In this document: positions 16,206 through 25,431 of the stretch, piece after piece | How the letters are laid out: the number at the start of each line of letters is the position of its first letter | How positions within the stretch are numbered: the first letter of the stretch is position 1 | DNA from: Opitutaceae bacterium | Lineage (GTDB): Bacteria > Verrucomicrobiota > Verrucomicrobiia > Opitutales > Opitutaceae | Assembly (NCBI GenBank): GCA_023269585.1 | Contig: JAHFTC010000019.1 | Span: forward strand, 1 to 48,608 | DNA: 48,608 nt | Direction of reading: 5' to 3' | Notes under the pieces: generated by a model | Seen by the model: the letters and a program-made list of their open reading frames with translations, nothing else | The model's database searches: none | Told to the model about the DNA's origin: nothing | Made by a program: the position numbers and the translations under genes

Positions 16206-17084
16206 TTAGCGGAGAAAACGTTTGGTGAGATCACCGTAGGCGTCGACCCGGCGGTCGCGCAGGAACGGCCAGTGGCAGCGCAGGTCGTCGAGGGCGCCGA
16301 GGTCGACGGGCACGAGCAGCGTCTCGTCGCTGGAGGTCGCGGCCTTGGCGAGAAGCTCGCCCTGCGGACCGGCGACGAAACTTTGTCCCCAGAATTCCAG
16401 GCCATCGCCGCCGACGGGCGCCTCATGGCCCACGCGGTTGATGGCGGCCACGTAGCAGCCGTTGGCCACGGCGTGGCTGCGCTGGATGGTTTCCCACGCG
16501 CCGTGCTGCTTGGCGCCGAGTTGCGCCTTCTCCTGCGGGTGCCAGCCGATGGCGGTCGGATAGAAAAGGATCTCGGCGCCGTCGAGCGCGGTGAGGCGGG
16601 CGGCCTCGGGGTACCACTGGTCCCAGCAGATCAGCACGCCGATGCGTCCGAACTTCGTCTGCCACGAGCGAAACCCGGTGTCGCCCGGCGTGAAATAGAA
16701 CTTCTCGTAGAAGAGCGGATCGTCCGGGATGTGCATCTTCCGGTACGTGCCGAGCAGCGCACCGTCGGCGTCGATGACCGCGGCGGTGTTGTGGTAGAGA
16801 CCGGGCGCGCGGCGTTCGAAGAGCGAGGCGATGATCACCACGCCGCGGCGTTTCGCGAGTTCCTGGAAGAGCTCGACGGTGCGCCCCGGGACCGGCTCGG
16901 CGAGGCCGAAGTGCGCGTAGTCCTCGCTCTGGCAGAAATACTGCGAGCGGAAGAGTTCCTGGGTGCAGATGATCTGCGCGCCGCGGGCCGCGGCGGCGTC
17001 GGCCTGCGCGAGGGTGCACCGGAGGTTGGTCTCCGGGTCCGGCACGCAGGTGTGTTGCAGCAGTCCGAGAGTGACAATGCTCAC
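16206..17084 (-). CDS. aguB: N-carbamoylputrescine amidase
   Basis: AguB hydrolyses N-carbamoylputrescine to putrescine, CO2 and ammonia. The 292-residue protein has the nitrilase-family triad: E43 in TQELFRSQYF, K116 in YRKMHIPDDP and C153 in LICWDQWYPEAARL. The GTG start at 17084 is chosen because GGAG lies 7 bases upstream and because VSIVTLGLLQHTC is the usual family N-terminus; an upstream ATG in the same frame would add 20 unrelated residues. Next on the strand is aguA (24 bp). The upstream gene is hisG, separated by 93 bp with two strong hairpins, so aguBA may have its own promoter or read through. Confidence 0.95.
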   Translation of the reverse strand: MSIVTLGLLQHTCVPDPETNLRCTLAQADAAAARGAQIICTQELFRSQYFCQSEDYAHFGLAEPVPGRTVELFQELAKRRGVVIIASLFERRAPGLYHNTAAVIDADGALLGTYRKMHIPDDPLFYEKFYFTPGDTGFRSWQTKFGRIGVLICWDQWYPEAARLTALDGAEILFYPTAIGWHPQEKAQLGAKQHGAWETIQRSHAVANGCYVAAINRVGHEAPVGGDGLEFWGQSFVAGPQGELLAKAATSSDETLLVPVDLGALDDLRCHWPFLRDRRVDAYGDLTKRFLR

Positions 17085-17113
17085 GCGGAAGCTCCTCGCA
17101 GAAGGGGCACGGC

Positions 17114-17133
17114 GACGCGAGGAAACTCGCGTC
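17114..17133. repeat. Perfect 8-bp hairpin with GAAA loop
   Basis: Arms GACGCGAG and CTCGCGTC enclose GAAA on the plus strand. It lies in the hisG-aguB spacer. The GAAA (GNRA-type) loop would make a stable RNA hairpin if read on the plus strand; on the minus strand, where the genes are, the loop is TTTC. Confidence 0.5.
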
Positions 17134-17136
17134 CGC

Positions 17137-17160
17137 CCGGGCACGATTTCACGTGCCCGG
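17137..17160 (-). terminator. Perfect 9-bp hairpin after hisG
   Basis: Arms CCGGGCACG and CGTGCCCGG enclose six bases, 17 bp beyond the hisG stop. It is a plausible transcript 3' end or attenuating hairpin between hisG and aguB. No T-run follows on the minus strand. Confidence 0.45.
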
Positions 17161-17177
17161 CACGGGCCGGCCGGCGG

Positions 17178-18074
17178 TCAATAAACGACCTTGTTGAGCG
17201 GGTATTCCACGATGCCCTCGGCGCCGAGCGCCTTGAGCTGCGGGATGAACACGCGCACGACGGATTCGTCGACGATCGTCTCGAGGGCGATCCACTCGGG
17301 ATTGGTGAGCGGGGAGACGGTGGGATTGCGCAGGGACGGCAGCGCCTTCACGACGGCCTCGAGCGAGGACTTCGGGAGGTTGAGCTTCAGGCCCACCTTG
17401 CTGCCGGCCTCGAGCGCGCCCTTGAGCAACATGGCGATCGTCTCGATCTTCTGGCGCTTGGCGGGATTGGCCCAGCTGGCCTTGTTGGCGATCAACTTGG
17501 TGTTGGTCTCCATCAGGGTGTCGACGATGCGCAGCTTGTTCGCGCGCAGCGAGGAACCGGTCTCGGTGATGTCGACGATCGCGTCGACGAGGTCTGGCAC
17601 CTTCACCTCGGTGGCGCCCCAGGAAAACTCGACGTCGACCTTCACGCCCTTCTGCTCGAAATAACGTTTCACGGTGCCGACCAGTTCGGTCGCCACGCGT
17701 TTGCCGGCGAGATCCTCGGCCTTCTGGATCGGCGAGGACTCAGGCACGCAGAGCACCCAGCGGGACTTCTGCGTGGACGCCTTCGAGTAGATCAGATCAC
17801 AGACGTCGACGACGTCGGACTCGTTCTCAAGGATCCAGTCCTGCCCGGTGAGACCGCAGTCGAAGAACCCATGCTCGACATAGCGGCTGACCTCCTGGGC
17901 GCGGATGAAACGGCCGTCGAGCTCCGGGTCGTCGATGGACGGGCGATAGGAGCGCGAGCTGGTCGTGATCTTGAACCCGGCCTTGGCGAACAGGTTCTTG
18001 GTGGATTCTTCCAGGCTGCCCTTCGGCAGGCCCAGCATCAGGAGAGGTTTTACTTCAGGCACGCGTCCATGCAT
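17178..18074 (-). CDS. hisG: ATP phosphoribosyltransferase, long form
   Basis: HisG joins ATP and PRPP, the first step of histidine synthesis. The protein (~298 residues from MHGRVPEVK) begins its core with [20 protein letters not shown]. It has [20 protein letters not shown] and the PRPP-loop region [20 protein letters not shown] followed by [20 protein letters not shown]. The C-terminal ~80 residues form the regulatory domain found in the long form, which is feedback-inhibited by histidine and does not need HisZ. No other his gene is nearby, so the pathway genes are dispersed. Internal GTG or ATG codons before the core are alternative starts. Confidence 0.95.
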   Translation of the reverse strand: MHGRVPEVKPLLMLGLPKGSLEESTKNLFAKAGFKITTSSRSYRPSIDDPELDGRFIRAQEVSRYVEHGFFDCGLTGQDWILENESDVVDVCDLIYSKASTQKSRWVLCVPESSPIQKAEDLAGKRVATELVGTVKRYFEQKGVKVDVEFSWGATEVKVPDLVDAIVDITETGSSLRANKLRIVDTLMETNTKLIANKASWANPAKRQKIETIAMLLKGALEAGSKVGLKLNLPKSSLEAVVKALPSLRNPTVSPLTNPEWIALETIVDESVVRVFIPQLKALGAEGIVEYPLNKVVY

Positions 18075-18272
18075 CCCGCCGCCGCAGTGCGGCTCAAGCC
18101 CAAAAACCGCACCGTCAACAAGCTCGGCATCTACCCGCCGCTTATCGCTTTGACTTTTTACAATTCCGCCCCCCTGCTCCGCCCGGAAGCTCGAGCCTGC
18201 GGTGGAGGAACAGCCAGCCCCGCTCGGCCCGGTCTGACACCCCAACCGTAACCCTCGCGCGCCCTTCCCAGC

Positions 18273-19172
18273 ATGCCACGGATCTCGAAGCCGCTCATCC
18301 TGATCGTCGAAGACGAAGAACAGCTCGCCAACGTCATCGCCGAACACCTCGACAACGCCGGGATGCAGACGCAGGTCTACTACCGCTGCGCCCCCGCGAT
18401 GCGCTTCCTCAAGCGCAACTTCGCCAACCTCATGCTGCTCGACCTGAATCTCCCGGATTCGAGCGGCTTCGCCTTCCTCCAGGAGCTCCGCGCCGAGGAC
18501 ATCCGCATCCCCACCATCTTCGTCACCGGCACCAACGCCGAGGGCATGAAGATCAAGGGCCTCGACGAGATGGGCGGCGACGACTACATCGTCAAACCCT
18601 TCAGCTACCCCGAGCTCATCGCCCGTATCCGCGCTGTCCTGCGCCGCGCCGAGACCACCGGCGACCTCAACGTTTCCAAGAACGTCCGCGTGACCGACGA
18701 GCCGTTCGACTTCCTCGGCGCCAAGGTCCTGCCCCTGCGCCTCGAGATCGAGTTTCCCGGCAACCAGATCGCCAAGATCGGCCGCAAGGAACTCGGGATT
18801 CTCTCCTACCTCAACGACCACCCGGGCGTCGTCATCCCGCGCAAGGCGCTCATTCACTCCGTCTGGGGCATCCATGCCGACGTCCGCAGCCGCTCGCTCG
18901 ACCAGTACATCGTGAAGGTTCGCGACCTCTTCGAGGCCCACGGCATCCAGCTCAACGCCTTCCGCACGATCCACGGCGTGGGCTACATCTACGACCCGCA
19001 GGGCACCTCCCAATTCAGTACCGATGCGGTCGTTGCCGCCGCGAAGCCCGTGGCGGTCCTCCCGGTGGAACCCGACCTCGAGGAACAGCCCGCACCCGCT
19101 CCGGCGAAAAAGCCGGCCAAGAAGCCCGCCAAGAAGCCGGCCGCGAAAAAGCGGCCGAAGGCGAAGGCCTGA
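18273..19172 (+). CDS. OmpR-family response regulator with lysine-rich tail
   Basis: The receiver (~8-120) has E13/D14, phosphoacceptor D57 in [11 protein letters not shown]85 and K108 in DDYIVKPF. A winged-helix DNA-binding domain follows (~150-240), with [20 protein letters not shown] and [20 protein letters not shown] then [13 protein letters not shown]. The last ~40 residues are unusual: a Pro/Ala linker, then repeated KKPA units ending in KKRPKAKA, like a histone H1 tail. This tail should add non-specific DNA binding. The gene is divergent from hisG (198 bp) and ends at a strong bidirectional-looking terminator. No cognate kinase is adjacent. Confidence 0.9.
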   Translation: MPRISKPLILIVEDEEQLANVIAEHLDNAGMQTQVYYRCAPAMRFLKRNFANLMLLDLNLPDSSGFAFLQELRAEDIRIPTIFVTGTNAEGMKIKGLDEMGGDDYIVKPFSYPELIARIRAVLRRAETTGDLNVSKNVRVTDEPFDFLGAKVLPLRLEIEFPGNQIAKIGRKELGILSYLNDHPGVVIPRKALIHSVWGIHADVRSRSLDQYIVKVRDLFEAHGIQLNAFRTIHGVGYIYDPQGTSQFSTDAVVAAAKPVAVLPVEPDLEEQPAPAPAKKPAKKPAKKPAAKKRPKAKA

Positions 19173-19190
19173 GCCGCTTCCCCTCTCCCC

Positions 19191-19217
19191 AGCCCGGCTT
19201 CACCGCCGGGCTTTTTT
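19191..19217 (+). terminator. Intrinsic terminator between convergent genes
   Basis: Arms AGCCCGGC and GCCGGGCT enclose TTCACC and run into six T. It lies 18 bp after the regulator stop. The T-run overlaps the stop codon of the convergent FG-GAP gene (19216-19218). It is the only textbook intrinsic terminator in the window. Confidence 0.9.
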
Positions 19218-22200
19218 ATTCCGCTCGGACCACCCATCGCGCCACGCCGGCCGGCACCGCATGCTCCGTGCTGCGACCGCCCGGCCAGCGGACGGTCAGC
19301 ATCTTTGGGCCATTCCCGTCGCGATAGCCGAAGTGGAGCTCCGGCGCCGACTGGCTGAAATAGCCCGAACCCAGCGCGACCTCCGCGGTCTGCCGACTGC
19401 CGTCGACGAGTTCGAGCGTCGCCCGGGCGCCGACTGCGGCGCGATTGCCGGCTCCGGCGCGCAAAACGACGGTGAGCGGATTCAGCCCGGGTCCCCGCTG
19501 GTTGAGGAAACAGAGCACGGTGCTGTTGTTGCGCGAAACCACGAGATCCGGCGTCTCGTCGCCACCCACCTCGGCCACCACCAGCGCCTTCGCATCACCC
19601 GGCACGACCAGGCCCGACTCCAGCGGCGGCAGCGGCACGAACCCGCCGCGACCGTCGCCGCGTAACCACAATCCCAGCCCGCCGTCGAATCGCCCGGTGT
19701 ACGGGATCGGAGCGTACGAGTTCTGCACGCACGCGAGGTCGGCGCAGCCGTCGCCGTCGAGATCCGTCGCGACCAGCCCCTGGATCGGCGCCACCTGCGC
19801 TAGCCGCGGCAATGGCCGGAACTCGTAGGTCCCGTCCGCCCGGCTGAGGAAGACGCCGCTGCGAAACTCCGTCGCCGCGAAACGCGTGGCCGCCGCCAGC
19901 GATTCGGCGCCAAGAATCTCCTCGAGTGGCGCAGCGGCGAACGGATCGGTCTTGGAGAAACGTTTCAGGATTGGCGGGATCTTCGCCCCGAGTTCCTTCC
20001 GGGTGCGCACCGGCCGCAACACCCCGCCCTCGTGCGCCGCCTCGACGAGCTGTCGGCCGCCCCCGCCGCCCTTGAAGTCGCCTGCGAACAGCAGCGCCGG
20101 TTCCGCGGCGCTCGCGGTGTAGGGCGTGTTCAGTCCCAGGTTTCCGGCGACGAAGTCCGGTCGGCCATCGCCGTTGCAGTCGGCCGTGGCAAGCGCCGTC
20201 CACCAGCCCGCCCCCGCCGACGCAAACCCGGCCCGCTCCGACCAGTCCTCGAAGCCTGCGCCCTGCCGGTTGTGCCAGTAACGGATTGTGCCCCACTCCA
20301 GCGCGAGCAGCAGATCCAGCCAGCCGTCGCCATCCACATCCGACCAGAGCGCCGAGGTCACCAGCCCGACCATGCGCAAACCGGGTGCGTGCGAGTCGGT
20401 CACATCCTCGAAGCGTCCGCCGCGATTGAGAAAGAGTCCGCTGCGCGCCGGCAGCGGGTAGGAACCAGGCGCCAGCCGGCCGCCGATGAAGACATCGAGC
20501 CGGCCGTCGCGATCGAAGTCCGCCGCGGCCATCGCCCCGGCTGCCACCGGCAGCGCCGGGGCCGCCTCGGCCGGCGCCGCCGCGAAACCGCCCTGCCCGT
20601 CGCCGCGCAACAACTCCGGGCGGTACGACGACGCACCCTCCGGCAACGCCGCCCCACCCTTCGCCACCAGAATGTCCTCACAATCGTCGCCGTCGGCGTC
20701 GAACACGAGCACCGGGCCGTCGTTGATCGGGATCGCCGCGGCGGGGCGCGCCAGCGGGATCGCGGCGAACATCCCATCGTGCCGGGCGCGCAACAGGCGC
20801 AGCGGCGAGCGTGTCGTGCCGCCGAGCACCAGCTCGGCGCGGCCGTCGCCATCGAGGTCGCTCGCCGCGAGCGCCGGCCCGCGGCGGTTGAAGCGGAACG
20901 GCAGGAGCGGTTGCGCCAGCGTGGCGTCGCCCTTGGCCTCCTCCACCGCAACCGCCAGACCGATACGCGCCGAGACTTCGGTGAACTGCGGCGAGGGCAT
21001 GTTCGCCGGCGCCGTCGGCGTGGCGGCGTCCGCCTCGGTGATCGTCAGCCGCTGGTCGGCCGCGAGACCGGCGAACTCCTGGACCCCTCCGCTGGGCCAC
21101 GTGACCGTGAGCCGGCGAACCGCGGTCTCCGCACCGAGCCCGAAGTGCAGCACGGGCTCGCTCGTCGAGCCGTACCCGCGCGCCAGCACCAACTGCCGCA
21201 CCTGCGGTCCGGCCGCAGTCTCGAGCCGCACCACCGCGCCGACGCCAAACCGGTTCGAGCGGGTCCCGCGCAGCGCCACGACAAGGGAATGCCCGGAGTC
21301 GCCGTCGTTGCGCAACAACGTCGGCGGCCCCTGGTAGTTCACGAAGACCAGATCGAGGTCACCGTCGCCGTCGAGATCGGCGAACGCCGACCCGAAGCTC
21401 ACGCCCTTCTGGTTCAGGCCCCACGCGGCACTCACGTTCTCGAACCGGATGTCGCCGAGGTTCCGGAACGCGAGGTTCTCCTCCGCCAGCACGGGGCCGT
21501 TGCGCATCAGGCGAACCCGCTCGGCGGGGTTCTCCGCCACCATGATCCGGTCGAGCAGGTCGGCGTTGGTCTGCTCTCGGTTCATGCCGTTCGTGATGTG
21601 CAGGTCGACCCGGCCGTCGTTGTCGAGATCCTCGAAACGCGGCGCCCACGTCCAGTCGGTGCCGCCGAGACCGGCCAGTTGCGCGACCTCCAGGCAGCGG
21701 CCGGTGCCTGTATTTAGGAACAGGACATTGCGCGAGTGCTGGGGCGCGCCGGGATCGCTGTCCGCGGGCTCCTTCAACCGCACCCGCGAGTCCGCCATGC
21801 CGCGCAGATCCTTGGCGCGGGTGGTCGTCGCCATGTCGGCGACGAAGAGGTCGATCCGGCCGTCGTTGTCGATGTCGCCCTGGTCGGCGCCCATCGAGGA
21901 GAACGGCGTGTGCGGCACCACCGCGCGGCTCACGTCCGTGAACGTGCCGTCGCCGTTGTTGCGGTAGAGCGAGTCGGGCGCAGCGAAATCGTTGGCCGCA
22001 TAGAGGTCGGGCCAGTTGTCGCCGTCGAAATCCCACCAGGTCGCCGAATGCCCCTGCGTGGCGCCGCGGATCCCGGCGCGCTCGCTCACGTCGGTGAAGC
22101 GCCCGTCGCCCTCGTTGCGGAACAGGCGGTCGCGCTGGCCGTTCGGCTGGGCGGCGACATCGAGCAGGTTGGTCTGGAGGTAGACGTCGAGCCACCCGTC

Positions 22201-22827
22201 GCGGTCGTAGTCGCAGAAGGCCGCCATGCTGCTCGCGTCGTTCAACGCCAGCCCACGGGCCGCAGCCTCCTCGCGGAACGTGCCGTCGCCCTGGTTGATG
22301 AACAGGTGGTTCGGGGCGGCGAAACGGCAGACGTAAAGATCGGGCCGGCCGTCGTTGTTCACGTCGGCGAACGCCGCGCCCTGTTTCCATTCGCCGGAGT
22401 CGTCGGTCACGCCGGCCTTCGCCGTCACGTCCTCGAAGCGGAACCCGCCGAGATTGCGGAAGAGCCGGCCGCTCTCGACCTTGCTCACGACGAAAATATC
22501 GGGGCGCCCGTCGCCGTCGTAGTCGGCGATCGCCACGCCGGTGCCGATCGCGCCGACGCTGAACTCGTGGTAGCGCGTCGACCACATCCGTGGGTCGGCG
22601 TAGGCGTTGTCGGCCTTCAAGCCCGAGACCGCCGGCGCAATTTCCGTGAAGAGCGTCGCGCCGCGCGGCCCCGAACGGGCCGCCAACGGCGTCGCCGTCA
22701 GACCCTCCGCCTGGTCCGGTTTCGCCCCCGCCGCGGACGCCGCCAGCAGCAGGGCGAGCAGGCACCGCGCAGCCACGCCCGACCGGCGCAGCCGCCGCTG
22801 GCGAGGGGGACAAACCAGGGCGAACAT
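19216..22827 (-). CDS. Secreted FG-GAP/VCBS repeat protein with two ASPIC/UnbV domains
   Basis: This is a 1203-residue exported protein with a signal peptide (~1-35, LLALLLAASAAGA). It has many calcium-binding FG-GAP/VCBS blades, seen as repeated DxDGDGxxDL motifs: IADYDGDGRPDIFVVSK, FADVNNDGRPDLYV, WWDFDGDNWPDLYA, FADLDGDGDLDLVFVN and others. An ASPIC/UnbV module lies mid-protein (VRLETAAGPQVRQL... then LTVTWPSGGVQEF), and a second one ends the protein (LELVDGSRQTAEVALGSGYF... then LTVRWPGGRS). It thus looks like two CRTAC1-like units joined in tandem. Such proteins are abundant in Verrucomicrobia and Planctomycetes and are thought to act in surface adhesion or carbohydrate contact. It is divergent from the membrane protein gene at 22941. 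Confidence 0.9.
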   Translation of the reverse strand: MFALVCPPRQRRLRRSGVAARCLLALLLAASAAGAKPDQAEGLTATPLAARSGPRGATLFTEIAPAVSGLKADNAYADPRMWSTRYHEFSVGAIGTGVAIADYDGDGRPDIFVVSKVESGRLFRNLGGFRFEDVTAKAGVTDDSGEWKQGAAFADVNNDGRPDLYVCRFAAPNHLFINQGDGTFREEAAARGLALNDASSMAAFCDYDRDGWLDVYLQTNLLDVAAQPNGQRDRLFRNEGDGRFTDVSERAGIRGATQGHSATWWDFDGDNWPDLYAANDFAAPDSLYRNNGDGTFTDVSRAVVPHTPFSSMGADQGDIDNDGRIDLFVADMATTTRAKDLRGMADSRVRLKEPADSDPGAPQHSRNVLFLNTGTGRCLEVAQLAGLGGTDWTWAPRFEDLDNDGRVDLHITNGMNREQTNADLLDRIMVAENPAERVRLMRNGPVLAEENLAFRNLGDIRFENVSAAWGLNQKGVSFGSAFADLDGDGDLDLVFVNYQGPPTLLRNDGDSGHSLVVALRGTRSNRFGVGAVVRLETAAGPQVRQLVLARGYGSTSEPVLHFGLGAETAVRRLTVTWPSGGVQEFAGLAADQRLTITEADAATPTAPANMPSPQFTEVSARIGLAVAVEEAKGDATLAQPLLPFRFNRRGPALAASDLDGDGRAELVLGGTTRSPLRLLRARHDGMFAAIPLARPAAAIPINDGPVLVFDADGDDCEDILVAKGGAALPEGASSYRPELLRGDGQGGFAAAPAEAAPALPVAAGAMAAADFDRDGRLDVFIGGRLAPGSYPLPARSGLFLNRGGRFEDVTDSHAPGLRMVGLVTSALWSDVDGDGWLDLLLALEWGTIRYWHNRQGAGFEDWSERAGFASAGAGWWTALATADCNGDGRPDFVAGNLGLNTPYTASAAEPALLFAGDFKGGGGGRQLVEAAHEGGVLRPVRTRKELGAKIPPILKRFSKTDPFAAAPLEEILGAESLAAATRFAATEFRSGVFLSRADGTYEFRPLPRLAQVAPIQGLVATDLDGDGCADLACVQNSYAPIPYTGRFDGGLGLWLRGDGRGGFVPLPPLESGLVVPGDAKALVVAEVGGDETPDLVVSRNNSTVLCFLNQRGPGLNPLTVVLRAGAGNRAAVGARATLELVDGSRQTAEVALGSGYFSQSAPELHFGYRDGNGPKMLTVRWPGGRSTEHAVPAGVARWVVRAE

Positions 22828-22940
22828 GCCGCGGAACTACGCGGCGGCCCCCGGGCCGAGTCAAGAGCCCCCTGCGGGCTTGCGTTGGCCGCTCGATCGT
22901 CTTGCCTGCCGCCATTCCCGCACGCCCCCGCCACGCCACC

Positions 22941-25409
22941 ATGCGCGAGTCCTCCCCTCCCCGCAGTCTCTCCTGGCTCGTCGTGGCCGTGCTCGCCGCC
23001 GCGTTTCTCGGCGGGATTCATTGGCTCCGCGCGGAGCGGGCGGTCCACCTCAGCGGACTTCCCGGCTGGTCAGTCGACGCCCCGCAACTCGATGCGGCGT
23101 CACCAACCGGCTGGCACGGCGGCCAGCGCAACCTCGTCCTCGCCCAGCCGCTGGCCGACGGCCACCAATGGATCGCCGCCGCCCAACACCTGCTCGCGAC
23201 CGGCGAACACCGCGTGCGCAAGGTCGACTACGACAACGCCCCGTTCGGCCGGCCTGCGTTCGCCGCCTCGCCGTACGCCTGGTGGCTCGCCGGCCTGGCG
23301 TGGTGCGACAGCCTCATCACCGGCGGTCCGCCCGGCCGCGCCGTCGAGCGCGCCGCCCTCTACGCCGGGCCGCTCCTGCACCTGCTGGTTCTCGCCGGTT
23401 CGCTGCCGTGGATCCTGCGGCGCCTCGGCCCGCTCGCCGCCGCCCTGTTCGCGCTCGGCGTGGTCGCGCTCTACCCCTTCGCCGGCACTTTTGCGCCGGG
23501 CCTGCCCGACTCGCGCTCCCTCGCGCTGGTCTGTGTGCTGTGGTCCTTGCTGCCGCTGTTGGGCGTTGGGCTCGGTTCTGTAACCGCGGCTCAATCCGCC
23601 GCGCCGTTGCCCGCTTCGGCGCCACGCGCCCCCTTCATCGTCGCCGGTCTGGCCGCCGCGGCCGGCCTCTGGATCGAAACCACCGCGCTGCTCCCGACCG
23701 TGCTGGGCCTCGCCGGCGGCGCGCTCGTCGCCGCGCTGGCCGTCCGCAACTCGGATACCGCCACGCCGCTCCTCGCACCGGCCGGCTGGCGCCTCTGGGG
23801 CTGGAGCCTCGGCCTCGGCTGTATCGCGTTCCATTTCCTCGATTACGCACCGGGCAACCTGCGGTTCCGGCCCGAGATCGTTCACCCGCTTCATGGTCTC
23901 GCGGCCATCGGCCTCGGGGAAGCGCTCGCCTGGGCGCTGCCCCGGATCGCCCGCCGCAATCCTGGAAACGACGCACCCGGGTATTGGCGTTTCGGAGCTG
24001 CGCTCGCGGCCGTCGCCGCGCTGCCCACCGCGATGATCCTGACGGGCTCCGCCGGATTCTCCACCGCAAGTCTCGGCGGCCTCGCGCTCACCCACCTGCC
24101 CCCCGGCATCTCCGCGCGGCACCTCGGCGCCTGGGCCGCCGACGCCGGCACCTCCCTCGCGTTCTGGGCCGCACTGACGCCGGTGCTGACGCTGGCGGCC
24201 TTCCTGGGCCTGTGCTGGCGTCGCACGGCTCCGCGCCGCGCGACGATCGTCCTGCTGCTCGGGCCGGCAGTGCTGTCGGCCGCCTTCGCCTGCCGCTACC
24301 TCTCCCATTTCAGCCCGCTCGATTGCGCGCTGCTCGCCGTCGCGCTCGCGCTCTTCGCCGTGCCCGGAACCGCCGCGCTGACCGGCCGCGGTTGGGGCAT
24401 CCTCGCCGCCGCGGCCGCCACGCTGGTGCCCTCCCTGCTCGCACTCGCTCCCGCGCGACAGGCACCGAGCTCCAATGACGTCGCCGCCCACGAGCTGCAG
24501 GGCATCCTTGAGCGCGACCTCGCGCACTGGCTCGCCGCCCGCACCGCCGGCCAACCGGCGGTCGTGTTCGCCCCGCCCGATCTCGCCTCGGCCCTCGCCT
24601 ACTACGGCGGGTTGCCCGTCGTCGGCTCGATGGCTCCGGAAAACGAGGACGGCTTCTCGGGCACCGTGCGCCTCGCCCGGGCCAGCACGCCCGAGGAAGC
24701 CCTCGCGCTCGTCCAACACCGCACAATCACGCACCTCGTGCTGCCCTCCTGGAACCGCCTGCTCGACGGTTTCGCCGGCGGCGGGACCGGCGCCGACACC
24801 GCCACGGCAGCCCACAACAACTTCCTCGCGATTCTCAACCAGTGGCAACTGCCCCTCTGGCTGCGCCCGATGGCCTACCACATTCCGCCCTCCGCCCAGT
24901 TGCCCGGCGCGGCCGTCATGGTGTTGTCCGTCGTCGAGGAGCAGGAGGAGGCGCTGGCCGCGGCCCGCCTCGCCGAGTATTTCGTGGAAAGCGGCATGCA
25001 GCCGGAAGCCGTCGCCTCCGTCGATCGGCTGAAGCAGTTCCCCGGCGACCTCGGCGCCGTCGCCGCCCTGGCCCAGATCCAGATGGCACAGGGCGATCGC
25101 GCGGGCGTGAACACCAGTCTCGAGGCGATTCGCACGCTGCTCGCCGCTGGCGCCCAAGAGAGCATCGCTTGGGATCGGCGCCTCAGCGTCGCCATCCTGC
25201 TCGTGCTCGCCCGCGAGCCCGAACTCGCCCGCCCGCTCTTCACCCGCTGCCTCGCCGAGCTCGACGAGGAAATGCTTCGCACGCTCAGTCCCTCGTCGCT
25301 CATGCGGCTGTTCGCACTCGCCAAGATGTTTCGTCTCGAGTTTCCGGATGCAATGCTCCGGGCGCGCGCGACCGAACTCCTCCCGCCCCCGCTCCGCAGC
25401 CGAATCTGA
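22941..25409 (+). CDS. Polytopic GT-C-like membrane protein (STT3/PMT-like), function uncertain
   Basis: The product has 822 residues from MRESSPPRSL. A first membrane helix lies near residues 10-29, followed by a periplasmic loop with RKVDYDNAPFGRPAFAASPY. Then come about ten hydrophobic segments to ~residue 520, and a soluble C-terminal part of ~300 residues. The DxDNAPFGRP-type loop and the later LASALAYYGGLPVVGSMAPE segment recall the STT3/PglB layout, where acidic loops bind metal and lipid-linked sugar. The characteristic WWD motif is not visible, so the enzyme class is tentative. The last ~200 residues are helical and could be TPR-like. It ends 22 bp before the next gene, with which it probably forms an operon. 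Confidence 0.6.
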   Translation: MRESSPPRSLSWLVVAVLAAAFLGGIHWLRAERAVHLSGLPGWSVDAPQLDAASPTGWHGGQRNLVLAQPLADGHQWIAAAQHLLATGEHRVRKVDYDNAPFGRPAFAASPYAWWLAGLAWCDSLITGGPPGRAVERAALYAGPLLHLLVLAGSLPWILRRLGPLAAALFALGVVALYPFAGTFAPGLPDSRSLALVCVLWSLLPLLGVGLGSVTAAQSAAPLPASAPRAPFIVAGLAAAAGLWIETTALLPTVLGLAGGALVAALAVRNSDTATPLLAPAGWRLWGWSLGLGCIAFHFLDYAPGNLRFRPEIVHPLHGLAAIGLGEALAWALPRIARRNPGNDAPGYWRFGAALAAVAALPTAMILTGSAGFSTASLGGLALTHLPPGISARHLGAWAADAGTSLAFWAALTPVLTLAAFLGLCWRRTAPRRATIVLLLGPAVLSAAFACRYLSHFSPLDCALLAVALALFAVPGTAALTGRGWGILAAAAATLVPSLLALAPARQAPSSNDVAAHELQGILERDLAHWLAARTAGQPAVVFAPPDLASALAYYGGLPVVGSMAPENEDGFSGTVRLARASTPEEALALVQHRTITHLVLPSWNRLLDGFAGGGTGADTATAAHNNFLAILNQWQLPLWLRPMAYHIPPSAQLPGAAVMVLSVVEEQEEALAAARLAEYFVESGMQPEAVASVDRLKQFPGDLGAVAALAQIQMAQGDRAGVNTSLEAIRTLLAAGAQESIAWDRRLSVAILLVLAREPELARPLFTRCLAELDEEMLRTLSPSSLMRLFALAKMFRLEFPDAMLRARATELLPPPLRSRI

Positions 25410-25431
25410 AACCCGTCCACCCATCACCGCC

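Noticed and set aside
15114-18251. A ~1045-codon open frame on the plus strand across aguA, aguB and hisG
   Set aside because: It is a shadow of three well-identified minus-strand genes and has no domain pattern of its own.
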